From contig NZ_JAXMIH010000023.1 of the NCBI RefSeq assembly GCF_034366625.1, positions 620,001-684,000 on the forward strand: a stretch of DNA of 64,000 nt, written 5' to 3'. Position 1 is the stretch's first letter; the number at the start of each line of letters is the position of its first letter. Both the position numbers and the translations under genes were made by a program. The notes under the pieces were generated by a model. That model worked only from the letters and a program-made list of their open reading frames with translations, was not told where the DNA came from and did no database searches. Below, one piece after another: positions 60,217 through 64,000 of the stretch. The stretch comes from Prosthecobacter sp. Its GTDB lineage: Bacteria; Verrucomicrobiota; Verrucomicrobiia; Verrucomicrobiales; Verrucomicrobiaceae.

Positions 60217-61109
60217 GGAAAGAGTTCGAGGATGCGTGTCAGCGCGTACTCTGTCGTCGGAAGGGAATCGAGGCAAATCGTTTGGAAGCAGCGTTCACGG
60301 CGGAACCAAGTGGCCTGACGCTTGGCGTAACGTCGTGTGGCCTGCTGGATGGCGTCGATGGCCTGATCCAGGGTCAGGTGCCCGGCAAGATGTTCGCGCA
60401 CCTCACGGATGCCGATGGCTTTTTCAGCGGTGGGCGAGAGTTTGCCGAGCGCGGCGACTTCAGCGATCAAGCCAGCTTCGAACATGGCGAGTGTGCGCTG
60501 GTTGATGCGCGCGTAGAGTGTCTCGCGATCCGTGTCGAGGATGACGCCGTTCACTTGCGGCTCCTTTTCCACAAACGAACGCCGCAGGCCAGATTGCGGG
60601 CGTCCGGTGAGCAGGCAGATTTCGAGGGCGCGTTCGACATAACGCGGGTTGCGCAGGTTCACAGTGGTGGCGGCCTCGGGATCGCGCTGTAGCAGCCACA
60701 CGACTTTTTCTCCGGGGCTGAGGTGCCTGAACTGTTCACGCAATCTTGCTGAGGCCGGAGGCAGGGGCGAGAGGCCGTGCGTGAGCGCCTTGAGGTAAAG
60801 TCCCGAGCCGCCGACGACGATTGGAACCCGGCCGCGGGCGGCGATGTCTGCGATCACTGGCAGCGCGAGCGAGTGGTAACGCTGGGCATCGCAGGACTCG
60901 GTGAGCGGCACCACGCTGTAGAGATGATGAGGCACGCGGGCCATTTCAGCGGCGGAGGGTTTCGCGGAAAGGATGACGATACCTGCGTAAAGCTGGAAAG
61001 CGTCCGCATTGACAATTTCTCCTCCGACACGCTCTGCCAAAGCGAGCGCAAGCGCCGATTTGCCGGAAGCCGTGGGGCCGGCGATGAGGAATGTAGAGGG
61101 TGGGAGCAT
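60171..61109 (-). CDS. miaA: tRNA dimethylallyltransferase
   Basis: A 312-aa enzyme that adds a dimethylallyl group to A37 of tRNAs reading UNN codons. Motifs are the P-loop FLIAGPTASGKSAL, VNADAFQLYAGI, VPHHLYSVVPLTESCDAQRY, VVGGSGLYLKALTHGL and the C-terminal RRYAKRQATWFRRE. The ATG at 61109 puts the P-loop near the N-terminus; the frame is open 45 codons more without homology. It sits between the small lipoprotein gene and aroB. Confidence 0.95.
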   Translation of the reverse strand: MLPPSTFLIAGPTASGKSALALALAERVGGEIVNADAFQLYAGIVILSAKPSAAEMARVPHHLYSVVPLTESCDAQRYHSLALPVIADIAARGRVPIVVGGSGLYLKALTHGLSPLPPASARLREQFRHLSPGEKVVWLLQRDPEAATTVNLRNPRYVERALEICLLTGRPQSGLRRSFVEKEPQVNGVILDTDRETLYARINQRTLAMFEAGLIAEVAALGKLSPTAEKAIGIREVREHLAGHLTLDQAIDAIQQATRRYAKRQATWFRRERCFQTICLDSLPTTEYALTRILELFPCLRPSSQSVPSLST

Positions 61110-61131
61110 GCGCGTGATGCGAATGCTGGCA

Positions 61132-61299
61132 TCAGTGGGCCGTATTCTCGATGGCCTGGCCAGCTTTCTGCACGCCGTGGCCGACTTTGGAGAATGCATG
61201 ATCCACTCCACGCCCGACACGGGTGGCGGGGCCACCACCGCCACGGCAGGCGGTCAGGGTGAGAGTGACGAGGAAGAGGGGGATGAGCAGCGTTTTCAT
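61132..61299 (-). CDS. Small entericidin-like lipoprotein
   Basis: A 55-aa protein. A lipoprotein signal (MKTLLIPLFLVTLTLTAC, lipobox LTAC) is followed by a Gly-rich segment and an amphipathic helix (HAFSKVGHGVQKAGQAI). Size and pattern resemble entericidin-type small lipoproteins. The frame stays open upstream to 61545 without homology. It ends 22 bp before miaA. Function unknown; a cell-envelope stress role is possible by family likeness. Confidence 0.7.
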   Translation of the reverse strand: MKTLLIPLFLVTLTLTACRGGGGPATRVGRGVDHAFSKVGHGVQKAGQAIENTAH

Positions 61300-61343
61300 A
61301 CGACATAATATCGCATCACATGTCCCGCTCAAGTGTGGCATAG

Positions 61344-62243
61344 CTACGCAATGTACTCTCGGAACAGTCCGCCAAAGACGGCTCCGACACGCCAGAAATT
61401 CTCGTGGCGGCCAAAATGGCCATCGCTGTACATAACAATGGCGTAGCGGGTGCCGCGATAGTCGAAGAAGAGGCCTTCGTGCTTGTAGGGGCCGTCGGTG
61501 CCGGTTTTGCCGCCAATGTAGGTGATCTCGGCGGGCAGATACCAACGGCCACGGCCAAACTGATTGCGGCGGCAGGACTCGATGAGCATCTCGCAGCCGT
61601 AGTCGAACTTGTAGTTCACCAGGCGCTCGAAGAACTCGGCATAGAAGCGAGGTGACTGGCCGTTGGCGCGGATGGGCACATCGGGGAGGCTGTATTTCTG
61701 CTCGAAGGCGCGTTCGTCGGAGTCGCTGAAGCGGCTGAGCATTGCACGCCAGGAGGCGTTAATGCTCAGATCGCAGGCATTGACGATGTGCTGGAATTCT
61801 TCGTGGGTGAGACGGCCCTGCCGGGACTCCAACAGCACTGCGGAGACGGCGGGTTTGGGCATGGAGGCACCGATGAGGACGCGATCGGCCTGGCATTCGG
61901 CCAGATATGCGCCTGTGCTGAGGTTTTTCACGGCGTAGCCGAGACGCGTGTCATGTTTGATGCTTTCGTAGCCGCGTTGGGCTTCAGAAGTCCAGGCCAT
62001 GCCGAAGGCGGGTTTGGCCGGGAAGCGGAAAGTGGCTCCTGAGACGAGGAAACGCTGTTTGTATTCGCTCAGGGCGGCGGCACGTCTGCCTGCAACAAGG
62101 AGGGGAGCGCCGCTGAACGGGCCGGAGGATTGCGAAATGAGTCTGGTGCGGCGGACTTCCTGCAAATCAGGCAGCATGCAGCCGGTGAGGGCCGCAGGGA
62201 CGGCGGCCAGCGCTGAACGCAGCATGTCACGACGTGTTCTCAT
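61344..62243 (-). CDS. SxxK-type serine hydrolase/beta-lactamase-like lipoprotein
   Basis: A 299-aa protein. The N-terminus is MRTRRDMLRSALAAVPAALTGC, with an RR pair (twin-arginine-like) and an LTGC lipobox. The catalytic SxxK motif reads SMPK (127-130) and the KTG triad is KTG at 246-248 (GGKTGTDG); SIN at 160-162 may be the third element, although the spacing is shorter than in class A beta-lactamases. The fold is therefore penicillin-binding-protein or beta-lactamase-like, with unknown substrate. The start overlaps the end of the HEAT-VWA gene by ATGA and is coupled to it. Confidence 0.8.
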   Translation of the reverse strand: MRTRRDMLRSALAAVPAALTGCMLPDLQEVRRTRLISQSSGPFSGAPLLVAGRRAAALSEYKQRFLVSGATFRFPAKPAFGMAWTSEAQRGYESIKHDTRLGYAVKNLSTGAYLAECQADRVLIGASMPKPAVSAVLLESRQGRLTHEEFQHIVNACDLSINASWRAMLSRFSDSDERAFEQKYSLPDVPIRANGQSPRFYAEFFERLVNYKFDYGCEMLIESCRRNQFGRGRWYLPAEITYIGGKTGTDGPYKHEGLFFDYRGTRYAIVMYSDGHFGRHENFWRVGAVFGGLFREYIA

Positions 62244-63595
62244 GGCGGGATGGTGAAGGTACCGCCGCAGGCATTGGCGATTTGATTGAGCAGCGAGGGT
62301 TTGTCGCTGCTCTGAGCAGGTTCTTCGCCAATGCCGATGGTGTGGATGCGCGTCTGGAACTTTTGATGGATGCGCTGCGCGAGATCGAGCACCTGATCGG
62401 GCGTGCCATCGCTGGGAGCTCCGTCGCTGAGGAAGTAGATGGTGTCGATATTGCCATCAGGGAGAACCTTTGTCAGCGCATGATTGAGCGCCTCGCACAT
62501 GGGCGTGCCACCATCGGCCTGGATGCGCTCGACGAAGCGCACGGCCTGTTTGTGGTTCTTTTCATCATTCACGGAAATACCGCGGGCGGGGAAACAAGAA
62601 TCGACGTTTTCGCCGAAGGTGAGAATGCCGTAACGCAGTTTGTTGGATTTGTTCTGCATGGCGATGAGCAGGTTGCTCATCTGCGCCTTGAGCTTGCTGA
62701 TGCGGTCGTCGATGGTCATGCTGCCGCTGACATCGAGGATGAAAAGAGCGCCTTTGGCGCGAAGCTCCACGCCGTAAAATGACGCCATGTTCATGGTGGG
62801 ATCATCATCGAGGGGCTTGAGCAGTTTCTGCAGTTTAAGGTGGTTTCCAAAGTCGGTGCGGGTGAGCATTTTCCACGGGACGTTCGCTCCCTGTTCGGCG
62901 AGCCAGGCCTTCCATTTGTCAGTATCGTCCACGAAATCCTGACTGGTCAGCCTGTAGAGGGAGCAGCGGGCAATGCCTCCAATGGCGTCATCGTTGAGGT
63001 GTGGCAGGAGCGACTGGATCGCCAGTGCATGGTGCATGCCGCCCAGCGCCTCTGCTGCGCAGGCACGCATGACATGGGCGTTGGCAGGATCAAGCATGGT
63101 GCCAATACGGGAGACGACGATTTCGGGATTGTCTTGGAAAGCACCGAGCGCCTTCGCGGCGAGAGCTGCACGTTCGGGGTCACGCACCTCGGAGAGCGGA
63201 CCTTTGATCTGGGTGAGCAGGTTCCAGAAGAAGGCACGCGCCTCCAGGTGGCCGATGCCGGCAAAGAACATCAAGGCATCATTATCACATGAGGGATGTT
63301 TTGCCAGCCAGTCGCCCAGCGTTTTGCGTGCCTCACCCGCAGGCCATGCGGCGACGATTTCGGCGAGGCGCAGTTTGATGCCAGTGCCCATTTTTTTATC
63401 GCCGACGAGGCTGAGCACAGCATCACCGGCCAGTTTGTGGGCGTGGAGATCTTTGAGCGGTGTCAGGGCCTCTTCATTGCCGGCACGCACATTTTTGACG
63501 ATGCCTTTCAGCAGAACCTCGCCATCATCTGCTGCGAACAAGCCTAACGCGAGCAGCGCGATGCTCATCGCGCTGAATTGGAGGACACGGCGCAT
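62240..63595 (-). CDS. HEAT-VWA exported protein
   Basis: A 451-aa exported protein with signal peptide (MRRVLQFSAMSIALLALGLFAA). Residues about 30-235 form HEAT-like helices (VMRACAAEALGGMHHALAIQ); residues 280-451 are a von Willebrand A domain with a complete MIDAS: DVSGSM (288-293), a Thr in GGTPMCE and an Asp in FLSDGAPSD. It may hold a protein complex in the periplasm through metal-dependent binding. It overlaps the SxxK gene by ATGA and follows the thioredoxin-like gene by 15 bp, so the three form one operon. Confidence 0.87.
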   Translation of the reverse strand: MRRVLQFSAMSIALLALGLFAADDGEVLLKGIVKNVRAGNEEALTPLKDLHAHKLAGDAVLSLVGDKKMGTGIKLRLAEIVAAWPAGEARKTLGDWLAKHPSCDNDALMFFAGIGHLEARAFFWNLLTQIKGPLSEVRDPERAALAAKALGAFQDNPEIVVSRIGTMLDPANAHVMRACAAEALGGMHHALAIQSLLPHLNDDAIGGIARCSLYRLTSQDFVDDTDKWKAWLAEQGANVPWKMLTRTDFGNHLKLQKLLKPLDDDPTMNMASFYGVELRAKGALFILDVSGSMTIDDRISKLKAQMSNLLIAMQNKSNKLRYGILTFGENVDSCFPARGISVNDEKNHKQAVRFVERIQADGGTPMCEALNHALTKVLPDGNIDTIYFLSDGAPSDGTPDQVLDLAQRIHQKFQTRIHTIGIGEEPAQSSDKPSLLNQIANACGGTFTIPP

Positions 63596-63610
63596 GGCTG
63601 GAGCGAATAT

Positions 63611-64000
63611 TTATTTAGAGTCTGATTTGTGCTTGCCTGCCTTTTCCTTCAATTCATCGAGAAGCGTCGCTTTGTAGCCCACCCAGCGCGCGGCTTCCTT
63701 GCCTTCGTTGTCGAGCAGGATGATGGTGGGATAGCCGTTGATGCCGAACTTGCTTTTCAGGGTGTCGTTTTGCTCCTTGGTTTTCTTGGGCAGGTTCTTT
63801 CCGTGTGGGAAATCGAGCTCGACGAGCATGAGATTTTCCTTGGCGAACTTTTTGAAGGCGGATTTGGAGAAAACCTCCTCATCAAGTTTGACGCACCAGC
63901 CGCACCAGTCGGAGCCGGTGAAGTCCAGCAGCACCATTTTCTTTTCCTCCTTCGCCTTGGCGAGGGACTTTTCATAATCGTCATCCCAGCCGGTTTTGGC
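63611..64000 (-). CDS. Thioredoxin-like protein (5' end outside the window)
   Basis: A partial protein, at least 129 residues inside the window, reading in from the right edge (AKTGWDDDYEKSLAKAKEE upstream of the first Met). It is a thioredoxin fold with a CGWC redox motif in TGSDWCGWCVKLDEEVF, the cis-Pro segment GINGYPTIILLD and a Lys-rich end. The CGWC pair and upstream charged helix resemble DUF255/thioredoxin-7 type periplasmic reductases of PVC bacteria. The true start lies beyond position 64000. It precedes the HEAT-VWA gene in the same operon. Confidence 0.85.
   Translation of the reverse strand, partial: AKTGWDDDYEKSLAKAKEEKKMVLLDFTGSDWCGWCVKLDEEVFSKSAFKKFAKENLMLVELDFPHGKNLPKKTKEQNDTLKSKFGINGYPTIILLDNEGKEAARWVGYKATLLDELKEKAGKHKSDSK

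Overview
The window is a 64 kb stretch of a GC-rich, Gram-negative chromosome, most likely from Verrucomicrobiota (Verrucomicrobiales, Prosthecobacter/Verrucomicrobium-like). The main clues are two very large secreted 'PVC-type' cytochromes (beta-propeller, HEAT, CxxCH), a Tat-exported Gfo/Idh/MocA oxidoreductase, an FN3/collagen-like gene pair of a type I associate with this phylum, ADP-heptose epimerase (LPS core), several BatA/VWA membrane proteins and many short palindromic or heptameric repeats at gene borders. Apart from a toxin-antitoxin-like pair and the repeats, it is mainly core chromosome. I saw no tRNA, rRNA, CRISPR array, IS element or prophage.

Layout. 0-2 kb: a 21-bp palindromic tandem array entering from the left edge, then the FN3/collagen-like pair. 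2-5.8 kb: a copper-type block, with an ECF sigma factor carrying a Cys-rich tail divergent from a CopA ATPase, then Ohr and dodecin. 5.9-12.7 kb: a TPR/VWA-like membrane protein, a lipoate-ligase-like/GGCT pair, and rpoD-dnaG. 12.7-16.1 kb: oxidoreductase and membrane proteins. 16.2-24.7 kb: the two PVC cytochromes with PPK2 and a LamG/SGNH-like protein; this part is full of REP-like hairpins and heptamer repeats, several inside reading frames. 24.9-29.6 kb: CcoI-like P-type ATPase, rpsU, purA, FHA protein. 29.7-36.4 kb: acyltransferase-like membrane protein, lipoprotein, FAD oxidoreductase, RfbD-like reductase, RluA-type synthase, citramalate synthase. 36.6-41.4 kb: second ECF sigma with a membrane partner, Nudix, moeA, small exported proteins. 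41.4-45.7 kb: hldD, trpA, dapF, dapA on the minus strand. 45.9-50.7 kb: PDH E1alpha, E1beta and E2, then 5-formyl-THF cyclo-ligase and prmC, with a different mini-repeat at almost every boundary. 50.7-53.1 kb: a DUF433/DUF5615 pair between an enolase-superfamily gene and a second, decayed copy of that gene's 3' end. 53.2-64 kb: a minus-strand run of smc, BatA-type VWA protein, aroB, miaA, a small lipoprotein, an SxxK serine hydrolase, a HEAT-VWA protein and a thioredoxin-like protein cut by the window end.

The most unusual material is (1) GGAG/GTAG-type REP hairpin pairs, one of which encodes most of the signal peptide of a giant cytochrome while others encode a HEAT segment, overlap a stop codon or form the C-terminus of PrmC; (2) two AT-hook motifs in front of region 1.1 of the housekeeping sigma factor; (3) the 21-bp array of 10-bp palindromes at the left edge; (4) the toxin-antitoxin-like pair flanked by copies of one gene's 3' end; and (5) the Cys-tailed ECF sigma/CopA pair.
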